Shown piece after piece: positions 18,066 through 26,836 of a stretch of 64,000 nt of DNA. Position 1 is the first letter of the stretch, and each line of letters starts with the position of its first letter. This DNA comes from Flavobacterium crocinum (lineage in GTDB: Bacteria; Bacteroidota; Bacteroidia; Flavobacteriales; Flavobacteriaceae), in assembly GCF_003122385.1 (NCBI RefSeq), contig NZ_CP029255.1, positions 3,534,001 to 3,598,000 on the forward strand, written 5' to 3'. Under the pieces are notes generated by a model. The model saw only the letters and a program-made list of their open reading frames with translations. It was not told the origin of the DNA and did not search any database. The translations under genes and the position numbers were made by a program.

Positions 18066-18629
18066 TTGATAATATCTGGGTTGAATCATTTTATGCATAA
18101 AATGAGCGAAGAGAGAGTTGATAGTGAAGTAGATGTTTTACTTGATACAGAAGGAGCTTTAGGACATGGACACATGGCCATGCTTGCTGGGAATGACGAA
18201 AAAGGTTGGAGATTTGTGTCAAAAGAAGGTAGAGCAGTAGATAATAGTGCTGATGGTCAAGATGGAAATATGTATATAGGGGGTAAATCAGCTGTCTTAG
18301 ACCTTCCATACCCAACAAAAGCTCTAGTTCTTTCAGAGCACCCTGTTTATGACAGACTTTTAACTTATAAGACTACTTATAGTAATGCAATGAGAGCAAT
18401 TAATGAAACCTATCGATCTGCAAATTCTTATTATCATGTTATTTTAGCTAACTGCGGACATGCTGTGGCAGATGGATTAAGTGCTATAGGTTATTATTCA
18501 GGATCTGCGATGGAGCCGAAAGTAAGATACGAACAAATATTAAGATACAACAACAACAACAACAACAATCATACCCCCTGCTCCCGCACGAATCCTTTCG
18601 TGTGGCATTATGGAATGAGTTGGAGTTAG
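18066..18629 (+). CDS. Orphan Rhs C-terminal tip 4 (papain/NlpC-like?)
   Basis: A 187-residue headless tip starting with codons for LIISGLNHFMHKM (TTG at 18066 is only a nominal start). The tip contains GHGHMAMLAG with GWRFVSKEG after it, and ANCGHAVADGLSAIG near the end. A histidine segment followed by a late NCG cysteine is the order of a permuted papain/NlpC-P60-like amidase, which would cut peptidoglycan or lipid; this is a tentative fold call. The last ~25 residues are abnormal: an AAC microsatellite gives seven Asn, then the frame runs into the hairpin repeat (TPCSRTNPFVWHYG). The original C-terminus has thus been replaced. No immunity gene directly follows. Confidence 0.65.
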   Translation: MIISGLNHFMHKMSEERVDSEVDVLLDTEGALGHGHMAMLAGNDEKGWRFVSKEGRAVDNSADGQDGNMYIGGKSAVLDLPYPTKALVLSEHPVYDRLLTYKTTYSNAMRAINETYRSANSYYHVILANCGHAVADGLSAIGYYSGSAMEPKVRYEQILRYNNNNNNNHTPCSRTNPFVWHYGMSWS

Positions 18630-18724
18630 TATCACTAAACGTTAAAAAGTATGAGGAAAATTGTAAATTTCGTAATACTGTTTGATGTTAACTAAGACTC
18701 CATCAAAAAAGGATACTTGTGGGA
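18576..18724 (+). repeat. Hairpin-bounded small repeat element, copy 2 (diverged)
   Basis: The left palindrome at 18584-18605 is identical to that of copy 1, and the next 11 bases (GCATTATGGAA) also match. The interior then diverges but keeps recognisable blocks (TATGAGGAAAATTGTAAA against AATGAGCAGGAATTACAAA). The right arm is decayed (CCATCAAAAAAGGATACTTG, about 18700-18719). It overlaps the 3' end of orphan tip 4 and supplies its stop codon at 18627-18629. Confidence 0.6.
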
Positions 18725-18760
18725 GTTGGGATAAAATATATTTGTACTCTTCTCCAAAAT

Positions 18761-18795
18761 AAAGACAGTTATTTGACTGTCTTTATTGTTTTTTA
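18761..18795 (+). terminator. Rho-independent terminator after the Rhs tip array
   Basis: A 9-bp perfect stem AAAGACAGT/ACTGTCTTT (18761-18769 and 18776-18784) with a 6-base loop is followed by TATTGTTTTTT. It would stop readthrough from the toxin-tip array. The rest of 18630-19085 is A+T-rich and shows no other gene. Confidence 0.75.
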
Positions 18796-19085
18796 GGATT
18801 TTAGAAAGAATGGAGTATTTTAAGGTTAAGAAATACAATTTTGTCTTATAGTTTTTAAAATAAAACTTTTAAGGTTTTTTGTTTTAGATAAAAAGATGCA
18901 TTTTTAAAATAATTATCAGAAGACTCAAAAAAGGAACAAAGATATTTGATTCAAAATTAACAGGATGTTGTAAAGGCTACAGATAGTATAATTTAAAATT
19001 AGCTCATTTCTAATAAACTGATTTATTTAGATCGAAAATGAAAACAATTTAAACACACAAAAATATAATGACAAAACTAAATTTC

Positions 19086-19550
19086 ATGAAAAAAATAAGT
19101 ATTACATTCATGTTTATGCTTTCTCTGGCTGCATTTTCGCAACAATTAACCTATAAAAATGGTCGCATTTTTAATTCTGAGAATAAAAAATTATCCAATG
19201 CTGAAATAAAAGAATTATTAGCTCCGACTCCTGAACTTTTATCTGAATATAAGTCTGGAAGAAGCAAGGCTTCGGTAGGAGGTTTTATGTTAGGGCTTGG
19301 TCTTGGTTTTATTGTCGCTGATTTGGCAACAGGAGCAACACAAGATAAAGTATATCCTTCAGCTTTTACTTATTTGGGAGTAGCTTCAACATTAATTTCA
19401 ATTCCGGTAATATCTGGTCATTCTAAAAAAATTAAATCTGCAGTAGATGGTTATAATGAATCTTTACAGGTAAAAAAAACAGTATTTACTATTGAGAGTA
19501 TAAACATTCTTACAAATCAAAATGGGGTCGGTTTGTGCGCTTCATTTTAA
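19086..19550 (+). CDS. Hypothetical secreted/membrane protein
   Basis: A 154-residue protein from the ATG at 19086, which directly opens a signal peptide (MKKISITFMFMLSLAAFSQ); an ATG six codons upstream (19068) is less likely. Two Gly-rich hydrophobic segments follow (GGFMLGLGLGFIVADLA and FTYLGVASTLISIPV), so it may form a hairpin in a membrane. I do not recognise a family. It lies after the terminator of the tip array and before an isolated palindrome arm, so it is still in the accessory region. It could be a leftover immunity protein, but there is no toxin tip beside it. Confidence 0.6.
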   Translation: MKKISITFMFMLSLAAFSQQLTYKNGRIFNSENKKLSNAEIKELLAPTPELLSEYKSGRSKASVGGFMLGLGLGFIVADLATGATQDKVYPSAFTYLGVASTLISIPVISGHSKKIKSAVDGYNESLQVKKTVFTIESINILTNQNGVGLCASF

Positions 19551-19592
19551 ATTACTATAATTTTGCTTTATATAGTTCCTTGATTACCTGTT

Positions 19593-19615
19593 CCTGCACG
19601 AACCCTTTTCTGTGG
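19593..19615 (+). repeat. Isolated degenerate arm of the Rhs-array palindrome
   Basis: CCTGCACGAACCCTTTTCTGTGG differs at a few positions from the 22-bp palindrome found at 14660 and 18584, and is likewise followed by GCA. It suggests that the accessory array once extended to this point. The next gene starts 25 bp later. Confidence 0.5.
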
Positions 19616-19639
19616 CACTATTTATAAAAACAGTTAGAA

Positions 19640-20071
19640 ATGATAAGAAATGGGTTATATGCCAGGCATAAGAAAATATACTGCAAATTTTGGGAAGCAG
19701 ATAATATGTATGTTTTACAAACGGATTATAATGAGGAACTATTAAGTAAAGGTTTTAAAAAATATGATGATATAGAATTAAAAAATAAAGTATATAAAGA
19801 AGTCACTTTTAATGATATCGAAAGTGCTTTTGAAGTAAGTACATATTGTACATACAAAGGTTTTAAATTTTTCATTGAGGATATATTAGATACAGGATTT
19901 TATAGAATTAGACCATTAGCAGAAGCACAAATTCATTTTAAAGATTATGATCGTCATGGCTATGATCCTGTTTATGAGGTTGAAGAAATTGAACTGGAAG
20001 AAAAATGGGAAGAAAGAACACCCATAGATGAATTTGTTTTTGATGTAGAACCAATTGTTATATTAAAATAA
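19640..20071 (+). CDS. Hypothetical cytosolic protein, possible orphan immunity
   Basis: A 143-residue acidic, soluble protein with no signal peptide or membrane segment. It opens MIRNGLYARHKKIYCKFWEAD and is Tyr/Glu-rich, ending in an EVEEIELEEKWEERTP stretch. I recognise no named family. The small acidic beta-type composition and its place at the end of the toxin-tip array, just after a palindrome arm, are like many cytosolic immunity proteins. No partner toxin is adjacent. It would be the only immunity candidate here without an export or membrane signal. Confidence 0.55.
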   Translation: MIRNGLYARHKKIYCKFWEADNMYVLQTDYNEELLSKGFKKYDDIELKNKVYKEVTFNDIESAFEVSTYCTYKGFKFFIEDILDTGFYRIRPLAEAQIHFKDYDRHGYDPVYEVEEIELEEKWEERTPIDEFVFDVEPIVILK

Positions 20072-20221
20072 TTCGGCATGTAGACCTTCCGGCTCTTGCA
20101 TTTTCTTAATGGCTGCCAACAAGACATATTTAGAGGAAGAATTTTTAATTTTTTTTAGAATATCTGTTTTGAGAAGAAATATCTCTACTTTAGTTAAACA
20201 GAAAATACAAAATCAGAAAAG

Positions 20222-20581
20222 ATGTTAAATCATTATAAAGAAGTTATTGCAAAGGCCTACAATGCTTTCAACGAAAGAAATATAGAAAACTGTTTATCTA
20301 CAATGCAGGAAGATGTACAATGGTCGAAAGCCTGGGAAGGCGGTTATATTAGCGGTCATGAAGAAATCAGACAATACTGGACCAGACAATGGGCTGAAAT
20401 TAATGCAAAAGTTGAACCTGTTGGTTTTGTAGAAAGAGACAACGGAAGTCTGGAAGTTCTGGTACAGCAAAATGTAAAAGATCTTCAAGGAAGTTTAATC
20501 TTTGACGGATTGGTAAAACATGTTTATACTTTTGAAGATGGTTTGATAAAGACAATGAATATTGAGTTGGTAGAGAATTGA
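20222..20581 (+). CDS. SnoaL-like/NTF2-fold protein
   Basis: A 119-residue protein with the cone-shaped NTF2/SnoaL-2 fold pattern: an N-terminal helix (YKEVIAKAYNAFNERNIENCLSTM), the DVQWSKAWEGGYISGHEEIRQYWTRQW block, then strands ending KHVYTFEDGLIKTMNIE. Such proteins bind small molecules or act as isomerases or polyketide-type cyclases, but most are uncharacterised. It stands alone, convergent with the TPR gene at 20612, and marks the return to ordinary chromosome after the toxin array. Confidence 0.8.
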   Translation: MLNHYKEVIAKAYNAFNERNIENCLSTMQEDVQWSKAWEGGYISGHEEIRQYWTRQWAEINAKVEPVGFVERDNGSLEVLVQQNVKDLQGSLIFDGLVKHVYTFEDGLIKTMNIELVEN

Positions 20582-20611
20582 TTGCATAAAAGATTTTATA
20601 TCTGAATAATT

Positions 20612-22339
20612 CTAATCCACAATACTAGCTGAAGACTTAATCTGTAAATCAGCATGTTGCCAAGCATTATCAAAATCAGTTTTAATTTTTAAAGCCTCTT
20701 TTTGTTTTTTTTGCAAAGTTAAAGCATTATAAAGTCCGATTAATGCAAAACCATTTTTGGGTAAAGTTTTTAAATCTTGTTTGTAGATTTTTTCAGCTTC
20801 ATTGTATTTTCCGGCATTAAGTAAAACAGCACCTAAATAATGTCTCACAGAGAAAAACCAGTCAGGCGGTTCGTTGTAATTTAGATGATCTTCGATTTCT
20901 ATAGCTTTATTTAAAAATGAAATGGATTGCTCTAAATTATTCTTTTTCGCTTCAATTGCGCCCGAAAGTACATTGGATGCAATCTGAACAAGATCGTATG
21001 TTGTATTGATATTCCAGATAGTAATTTCTTTCAAAGATTTATCTTGGACTAAAATGTTGAGCGAAGTCAGTTGCTTTTCGGCATTAGCCAAATCATTTTT
21101 TCCCAAATAAGCCATTCCTTTTGCATAATGCCAGATTACCTTTGGATAAACAATATCGTCTTTAGGTTCCGGAAGCGCCATAATCTTGTCCCACATGGAG
21201 AATTTTACCGCTATGTAATACGGAATGCTGTAATAATGTTGTAAGGTTCCCCAGCCAGACTCCCGCATGATTTTTGGCGAAATATGTTCTTGCAGTTTCA
21301 ACGCCGATTCCCAAGCCAATTTTGACTTTCCTTCTAAAGCTGCGGTTGCCGTTAAAAAATGATAATTATGCGGATAATAAGCAAGAGGATATGCGCCTTG
21401 TGCATGACAGACAGTGGTGTAAAGACTATCAACTCTAATGGCTTCAATGTTTGAAAGTGTTCCCTCATGATAATCTCCCGTGCGAATGTATATATGTGAA
21501 GGCATATGAACCAAATGACCGGAACCCGGAACCAGAGTTTCCAGTAATTTAGCGCTTTGCATAGCTTTTTCAGGATAGGCAGAAGATTCTAAAGCATGTA
21601 CTAAATAGTGATGTGCTCCTGGATGTTTCGGATTTTTTTTAATGAGTTCGTTTAAAACCATAAGTATTTCCGGAGTCCATTTTTTTGGTATTTCTGTATC
21701 TTTTTCATACAAATCCCAAGGATGTAAATTCATTAAAGATTCGGCATAAAGCGTTCCGATATCCGGATCTGAAGGAAATTGATTGTAAACTTTTTTCATC
21801 GCTTCGGAGTAAGCAATATCAAGAGGCTTTCTGTCAGATGGAGGCTTGGCTGCGTATCGTACCGTTAACGCATCTATCATTGCTTTTTCTTTTGGGGAAC
21901 ATTTGGCAGAAAGTTTTTTTGCTTTTTGAACTGCCTCATATGCTCTTTGGAAATTATCTTCTTCCATTCCGCCATTATAATTTGGACCTAAAACATAAGC
22001 AAATCCCCAATAAGCCATGGCACAATTTGGGTCTAAACGACTTGCTTCATAAAAAGACCGCGCGGCCTCGGCATGATTAAATCCATACGCAAGCATTAAT
22101 CCTTGATTGAAATATTCCTGCACTTCTGGATTATTGGTGGAAATTTTAAAAGACACACCTTCTAAGCCTTTAAATTTAGGTGCTTTTTTGTTTTGTGTGT
22201 ACCAATCTTTATCATTGGTTTGGGGTACAAAACAGCTTTTTACGGCATTTACTTTATCAACTGATTTGGGTTCAGTGTTTTTATCTTTACAACAAGTCAA
22301 AAGAAGAAAAACAGCTATTAGAGAGTAATTATATTTCAT
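20612..22339 (-). CDS. TPR-repeat lipoprotein
   Basis: A 575-residue protein with a lipoprotein signal (LLLTCCKDK, Cys16 or 17). Tetratricopeptide-like helical repeats run through most of its length, e.g. AEAARSFYEASRLDPNCAMAYWG near 90, NPKHPGAHHYLVHALE near 240, and LNAGKYNEAEKIYKQDL near 510. His-rich motifs (GHLVHMPSHIYIRTGDY) sit mid-protein. It is monocistronic, with a 331-bp non-coding stretch on its 5' side. The family is widespread and usually unannotated; an envelope scaffolding role is a guess. Confidence 0.85.
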   Translation of the reverse strand: MKYNYSLIAVFLLLTCCKDKNTEPKSVDKVNAVKSCFVPQTNDKDWYTQNKKAPKFKGLEGVSFKISTNNPEVQEYFNQGLMLAYGFNHAEAARSFYEASRLDPNCAMAYWGFAYVLGPNYNGGMEEDNFQRAYEAVQKAKKLSAKCSPKEKAMIDALTVRYAAKPPSDRKPLDIAYSEAMKKVYNQFPSDPDIGTLYAESLMNLHPWDLYEKDTEIPKKWTPEILMVLNELIKKNPKHPGAHHYLVHALESSAYPEKAMQSAKLLETLVPGSGHLVHMPSHIYIRTGDYHEGTLSNIEAIRVDSLYTTVCHAQGAYPLAYYPHNYHFLTATAALEGKSKLAWESALKLQEHISPKIMRESGWGTLQHYYSIPYYIAVKFSMWDKIMALPEPKDDIVYPKVIWHYAKGMAYLGKNDLANAEKQLTSLNILVQDKSLKEITIWNINTTYDLVQIASNVLSGAIEAKKNNLEQSISFLNKAIEIEDHLNYNEPPDWFFSVRHYLGAVLLNAGKYNEAEKIYKQDLKTLPKNGFALIGLYNALTLQKKQKEALKIKTDFDNAWQHADLQIKSSASIVD

Positions 22340-22516
22340 TGCAAAATGGATTTGAAATTATATAATCAGTGTAAAAGCTTTTAAGAACAAAATGGAGGTG
22401 TATAGTATAAGATGCTGAATAGGAGTATATTAAAAACAAAATTAAATAAAAAAGAATTATGTTTTGTAAATAATTGCTTTTCAGTACTATACACTTTTTT
22501 GAACAAGATTTTAGAT

Positions 22517-22610
22517 TTCACGCAGATTTTGCAGATTTAAACAGATTTAAGTAGATTATATTATAGAAAATCTGCTGAATCTGCCTAAATCTTTTTTAAA
22601 TCTGCGTGAA
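22517..22610. repeat. Dispersed palindrome, CGCAGATTT family, copy 1
   Basis: A ~94-bp imperfect inverted repeat whose outer arms read TTCACGCAGATTT and AAATCTGCGTGAA, with further GCAGATT/AATCTGC blocks inside. Relatives lie at 26837-26891, 28241-28321, 48826-49099 and 52009-52091, always between genes. It occupies most of the 331-bp gap upstream of the TPR gene. Confidence 0.75.
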
Positions 22611-22645
22611 AAAAATTAAGGTCTATACTTTTCAGCATAGACCTT
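22604..22645 (-). terminator. Terminator of the gnd-zwf-pgl operon
   Basis: On the minus strand a 9-bp perfect stem AAGGTCTAT/ATAGACCTT (22637-22645 and 22618-22626) with a 10-base loop is followed by AATTTTTTT. It lies 26 bp past the pgl stop, the position expected for an intrinsic terminator. Confidence 0.8.
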
Positions 22646-22670
22646 ATGGATATTTTATAAAAACAATTTC

Positions 22671-23387
22671 TTAGTTTGTTCCAGCAGCCACTTTATCTAC
22701 CAAAAACAATAATTCACCCGAAACCGGTTTAATCAATTGCATTGGATATAAAGTCGGATTGTATTCGCCAGTTGTAACCTCTTTTAAAGCGTTGATTTTC
22801 TTTTCTCCAAAAGCGACTACAACAATTTTTTCGGCTTTGTTGATTAACGGAGCCGTAAGCGTAATACGATACATTTTCTGCGGAGCTAAATAATAAGCAT
22901 CAACCCATTTGGTTTGCTCTTGCAAAACTGCTTCGCCCGGAAAAAGAGAAGCCGTATGTCCGTCGTCTCCCATGCCTAATAAAATCAAATCAAATTTACC
23001 TTCTTCGCCTAAAACAGTTTTGATAGACTTTTCGTATTCCACTGCATAAGCTTCCGGTGTAACGCCATCTTTGTACATTTCAAAAATGTTTTCCTGCGGA
23101 ATAGGAACGTGGCTTAATAAAGTCGAATAAGACATTTTAGCATTGCTTAAATCATCATTAAGTGGAACCCAGCGTTCATCACCCCAAAAAATATAAACTT
23201 TGCTCCAGTCGATTTTATTTTTGTAAGCATCAGAAGCCAATAATTTATAGATTCCTGCCGGAGAAGAGCCTCCTGTAAGAACTGCTGTAAATTTGCCTTT
23301 AGAAGCAATGGCTTTCTGAGCCAATTCTGTAAAAAGATCTGCTGCTTTAGTATTTATTTCGTCTGTGTTATTGTATACTTGTACCAT
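22671..23387 (-). CDS. pgl: 6-phosphogluconolactonase
   Basis: A 238-residue enzyme that hydrolyses 6-phosphogluconolactone to 6-phosphogluconate, the second step of the oxidative pentose phosphate pathway. It is of the DevB/SOL type: LTGGSSPAGIYKLL near 38-51 (phosphate-binding), YIFWGDERWVP near 67-78, and LGMGDDGHTASLFPG near 137-151. It is the last gene of the gnd-zwf-pgl operon and its start overlaps the zwf end by 20 bp, pointing to coupled translation. Cytosolic; full length. Confidence 0.96.
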   Translation of the reverse strand: MVQVYNNTDEINTKAADLFTELAQKAIASKGKFTAVLTGGSSPAGIYKLLASDAYKNKIDWSKVYIFWGDERWVPLNDDLSNAKMSYSTLLSHVPIPQENIFEMYKDGVTPEAYAVEYEKSIKTVLGEEGKFDLILLGMGDDGHTASLFPGEAVLQEQTKWVDAYYLAPQKMYRITLTAPLINKAEKIVVVAFGEKKINALKEVTTGEYNPTLYPMQLIKPVSGELLFLVDKVAAGTN

Positions 23388-24906
23388 TTAAAACTTCTTC
23401 TTTTTTAACATTTTGTGTGTTCGGAATCCATTTGTGTCCCTGACGGGCCAATAATTCATCAGCTTCTTCGGGTCCCCAGCTTCCCGCTTTGTAATTAGGG
23501 AAATTAGTTGGTGCAGTTGTTTTCCATACTTGTTGAATTGTATCAATTGCATCCCATGCTTCTTCTACCTGATCCCAACGCATAAATAGAGTAGGATCGC
23601 CTAGTAGAGCATCTGCCAATAAGGTTTCATAAGCTTCGGGCGACATTGTTGAACAAGCAAAATAGTCAAATACCATTTCTGCTGGTCTTAACGACATTGA
23701 TAAACCAGGTTTTTTGGTCATAAACTGCAGTTTAATGTCCATCGAAGGCTGGATATTGATAATTAATCTGTTTGGTGTGCTTCCTTCTTTTCCATAAGAA
23801 AATGAAGAATGCGGAACCGGTTTAAACTGGATAATAATAGAAGATTGTTTTTCTTCCATTCTTTTTCCGGAACGCAAGTAGAACGGAATTCCCTGCCATC
23901 TCCAGTTGTCCAGATAAATTTTCATTGCGACATATGTTTCTGTATTAGAATCCGGTGCAATTCCTTTATCCTGACGGTAGCCTGGTACTGGTTTCCCGTT
24001 AATTGTTCCCGCATCGTACTGACCTCTTACAATGTAGTGATCTACTTCTTCAGGTTTGATTCGGCGAATTGATTTTAAAACATCTGCTTTACGATTTCTA
24101 ATGTCGTCCGCTGCTAACGAAGCAGGCGCTTCCATAGCTGTCATACATAGAATCTGAAACAAATGGTTCTGGATCATATCTTTTAAGGCTCCGACACCTT
24201 CATAGAATCCGCCTCGTTCTTCAACGCCGACTTCTTCTGCTACGGTAATCTGAACAAAATCAATGAAATTGCGACTCCATAATGGCTCGAACATAGAATT
24301 TCCAAAACGGAAAGCCAAAATATTCTGAACGGTTTCTTTTCCTAAATAGTGATCGATTCTGTAAATCTGCTCTTCTTTGAAAGTCTGCGAAAGCATTTCA
24401 TTCAGCCCAATTGCAGAGGCTTTATCGTAACCAAATGGTTTTTCAATAATAATTCGGTCTTGTTTAGCATTTGCCGCAAGGCCGATTTTTTTAATATTGC
24501 TCGAAATCGTTGAAATAAACGAAGGCGTAATCGAAAGATAGAAAAGACGATTGGCACGTTCACCAAAAGCCAGATCAAAATTGTTGATTTTTTCGTTTAA
24601 CCCAATGTATGATTCTTCTTTGTCAATATCCAGACTGTGATAGGTTATGTGATTAAGAAACTTTTCTGTTTCTGCATCTGACATCCCTTTTTTTCTGGAA
24701 AAAGTATTTAGGTTTTCTAAAACATAACTGCGGAATTCTTCATCGCTTTTTTGAGCTCTACCAAGCGCAATAATCTGAAACTTCTCAGACATACGGCCAT
24801 CGAGGTACAGATTTTGAAATGCGGGAAAGAGCTTTCTTTTGGCTAAGTCTCCGGTTCCTCCAAAAATTACAATAATAGTTGGATTCATTTTTTTATTTTT
24901 AGTCAT
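23368..24906 (-). CDS. zwf: Glucose-6-phosphate 1-dehydrogenase
   Basis: A 512-residue cytosolic enzyme that oxidises glucose-6-phosphate to 6-phosphogluconolactone with reduction of NADP+. The Rossmann motif IFGGTGDLAKRKL lies at the N-terminus and the family signature RIDHYLGKET in the middle, with IIEKPFG before it. Translation may begin at the seventh codon (MNPTIIVIFGG, 24888) as this puts the nucleotide-binding strand at the usual distance. Middle gene of the operon, 32 bp after gnd and overlapping pgl. Confidence 0.97.
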   Translation of the reverse strand: MTKNKKMNPTIIVIFGGTGDLAKRKLFPAFQNLYLDGRMSEKFQIIALGRAQKSDEEFRSYVLENLNTFSRKKGMSDAETEKFLNHITYHSLDIDKEESYIGLNEKINNFDLAFGERANRLFYLSITPSFISTISSNIKKIGLAANAKQDRIIIEKPFGYDKASAIGLNEMLSQTFKEEQIYRIDHYLGKETVQNILAFRFGNSMFEPLWSRNFIDFVQITVAEEVGVEERGGFYEGVGALKDMIQNHLFQILCMTAMEAPASLAADDIRNRKADVLKSIRRIKPEEVDHYIVRGQYDAGTINGKPVPGYRQDKGIAPDSNTETYVAMKIYLDNWRWQGIPFYLRSGKRMEEKQSSIIIQFKPVPHSSFSYGKEGSTPNRLIINIQPSMDIKLQFMTKKPGLSMSLRPAEMVFDYFACSTMSPEAYETLLADALLGDPTLFMRWDQVEEAWDAIDTIQQVWKTTAPTNFPNYKAGSWGPEEADELLARQGHKWIPNTQNVKKEEVLNGTSIQ

Positions 24907-24938
24907 TGTGTGTGGTTGTGTTGTTTTTTTTAGTTTGC

Positions 24939-26348
24939 TTATTCAGCCCATTGTGTATGGAAAACGCCTTCTTTATCGATACGCTCATAAGTATGCGCAC
25001 CAAAGAAATCACGTTGTGCCTGAATTAAATTGGTTGGCAAATTAGCAGATCTGTAAGCATCAAAATAAGCCAGCGAGTTCATTAATCCTGAAATTGGTAA
25101 TCCTTTTTGCACCGCAAATTGAATCACGGCACGCATTCCTGCCTGGTTTTGGGTTAATTTTGAAGCAATTCCATTGTCCAGTAATAAGTTTGGTAAATCT
25201 GATTTTGCTACATATGCCTTTCTGAAATCTTCTAAAATAGTCGCACGAATAATGCATCCGCCACGCCAGATTTTAGCAACCGTTTCCAGATTTAATCCAT
25301 AGTTGTATTCTTTAGAAGCCGTGTGAAGCTGAGCTAAACCTTGAGCGTAAGTAACTACAATAGAAAAGTATAAAGCCGATTTCAAAGCAGCAATTGCTTC
25401 GCTTGTATTAATATCGCTAGGATTAGATTCCCAAACTAATTTTTGAGCAGCTTCAATTCTTTCCGGTTTGGTTTTAGACATATCGCGCATGTTAACCGCT
25501 GCGTCGATAGTTGGAACGGGAACTTGTAAATCCATTGCATTTTGCGAAGTCCATTTTCCTGTACCTTTTGATCTTGCCCAATCCGAAATTTTATTGATAA
25601 GAAGGCTTCCGTCTTCGTCTTGTTGTTTCAGGATTTTTCCGGTGATTTCAATCAAATAAGATCTTAAATCATCGGTTTGGTTCCATTCTTCAAAAGTTTT
25701 CTGAATCGTTTCATCATCCAAGTTATAACCTCTTTTCATTAAGTCATAAATCTCAGAAATCAACTGCATGATTCCGTATTCGATTCCGTTGTGAACCATT
25801 TTTACATAGTTACCTGCCGAACCGTTTCCTAAATATTCAACGCAAGGTTCACCTTCCACTTTTGCAGCAATTGCTTCAAAAATTGGACGCAGTCTTTCGT
25901 ATGCTTTTTGATCTCCTCCCGGCATCATAGCAGGACCGAAACGAGCTCCTTTTTCTCCTCCGGAAATTCCCATTCCGAAGAAGTGGATTCCTTTTTCAGA
26001 CAATTCTAAGAATCTTCTGTCTGTATCTGTAAAATAAGTGTTTCCACCGTCGATTATGATGTCTCCTTTATCTAAATGAGGCAGTAAGCTTGCAATAGCG
26101 CTGTCAACTGGTTTTCCCGCAGGAACCAATATCATAATCGCTCTTGGCTGTTGAATAAGCTCCACAAAATGTTTTACATCTGTTGTAGCTTCAATAGTGT
26201 GATTGGCATCGGCTTCTTGTTGAAGAGAGTTGACTTTTTCTGTGTCTAAGTCTAAACCTGCAGCCGCAAAGTTATGGCTGGCGATATTTAAAAGTAAGTT
26301 ACGGCCCATTACACCGAGTCCTACAATTCCAAAATCAAATTTGCTCAT
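24939..26348 (-). CDS. gnd: 6-phosphogluconate dehydrogenase, decarboxylating
   Basis: A 469-residue enzyme converting 6-phosphogluconate to ribulose-5-phosphate with CO2 and NADPH. GIVGLGVMGRNL near residue 6 binds the cofactor. GISGGEKGARFGPAMMPGG near 126 and the KMVHNGIEYG motif form the active site; the C-terminus ends TQWAE. The ATG at 26348 (MSKFDFG) fits better than an ATG three codons upstream. First gene of the operon; the promoter lies in the long repeat-filled gap at 26349-26925. Confidence 0.97.
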   Translation of the reverse strand: MSKFDFGIVGLGVMGRNLLLNIASHNFAAAGLDLDTEKVNSLQQEADANHTIEATTDVKHFVELIQQPRAIMILVPAGKPVDSAIASLLPHLDKGDIIIDGGNTYFTDTDRRFLELSEKGIHFFGMGISGGEKGARFGPAMMPGGDQKAYERLRPIFEAIAAKVEGEPCVEYLGNGSAGNYVKMVHNGIEYGIMQLISEIYDLMKRGYNLDDETIQKTFEEWNQTDDLRSYLIEITGKILKQQDEDGSLLINKISDWARSKGTGKWTSQNAMDLQVPVPTIDAAVNMRDMSKTKPERIEAAQKLVWESNPSDINTSEAIAALKSALYFSIVVTYAQGLAQLHTASKEYNYGLNLETVAKIWRGGCIIRATILEDFRKAYVAKSDLPNLLLDNGIASKLTQNQAGMRAVIQFAVQKGLPISGLMNSLAYFDAYRSANLPTNLIQAQRDFFGAHTYERIDKEGVFHTQWAE

Positions 26349-26642
26349 AGTTTTCAATTAACTAAATTATTAGAAGAAATGTTTTGCAGCAAAAAGTAAG
26401 AGAAAGTATGGTAATTCTTTTTCATTCAATGTTTTGCAACAAAACAATGGTTATTTTAATCTTACATTTCAAAATGTAGACCGCTAAGTTAGAGAAAAAT
26501 GATGAAAAACGAGGGGTAAAATCGTTCACTTTTGGTGTTTATTGTGATACTTTTATAGGTGTTGAAAATACACTTATAAGACTGTTTTTGAACTATATCG
26601 TTGTAATTGATGAAATGGTTTTTTCAATTCCAGAGTGCCTTA

Positions 26643-26675
26643 AACTTTGTCAAAGTTTCGAACTTTGACAAAGTT
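26643..26675. repeat. Dispersed palindrome, CTTTGTCAAAG family, copy 1
   Basis: AACTTTGTCAAAGTTT followed after two bases by AACTTTGACAAAGTT is a near-perfect inverted repeat. Related copies are at 26780-26814 and 34022-34054. It lies in the 577-bp non-coding gap between gnd and the antiporter gene, with a second copy and a CGCAGATTT palindrome. I see no gene in that gap. Confidence 0.75.
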
Positions 26676-26779
26676 GAATTCGTGGAGAATATTTTTTAAA
26701 TACATAGTCACGAAGCTTCGGGATAGTTTTTTGGAACGCTTAAAAAAGGCATTTCATTTTTAATAATTAACATCGTCTC

Positions 26780-26814
26780 AATCTTTACCAAAGTTTTGAA
26801 CTTTGACAAAGGTT
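26780..26814. repeat. Dispersed palindrome, CTTTGTCAAAG family, copy 2
   Basis: AATCTTTACCAAAGTTTTGA then ACTTTGACAAAGGTT: the same palindrome as at 26643 with a few changes, mostly kept paired. The two copies are 137 bp apart in the same gap. Confidence 0.65.
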
Positions 26815-26836
26815 AATTTATGACTGTTTATATTTC

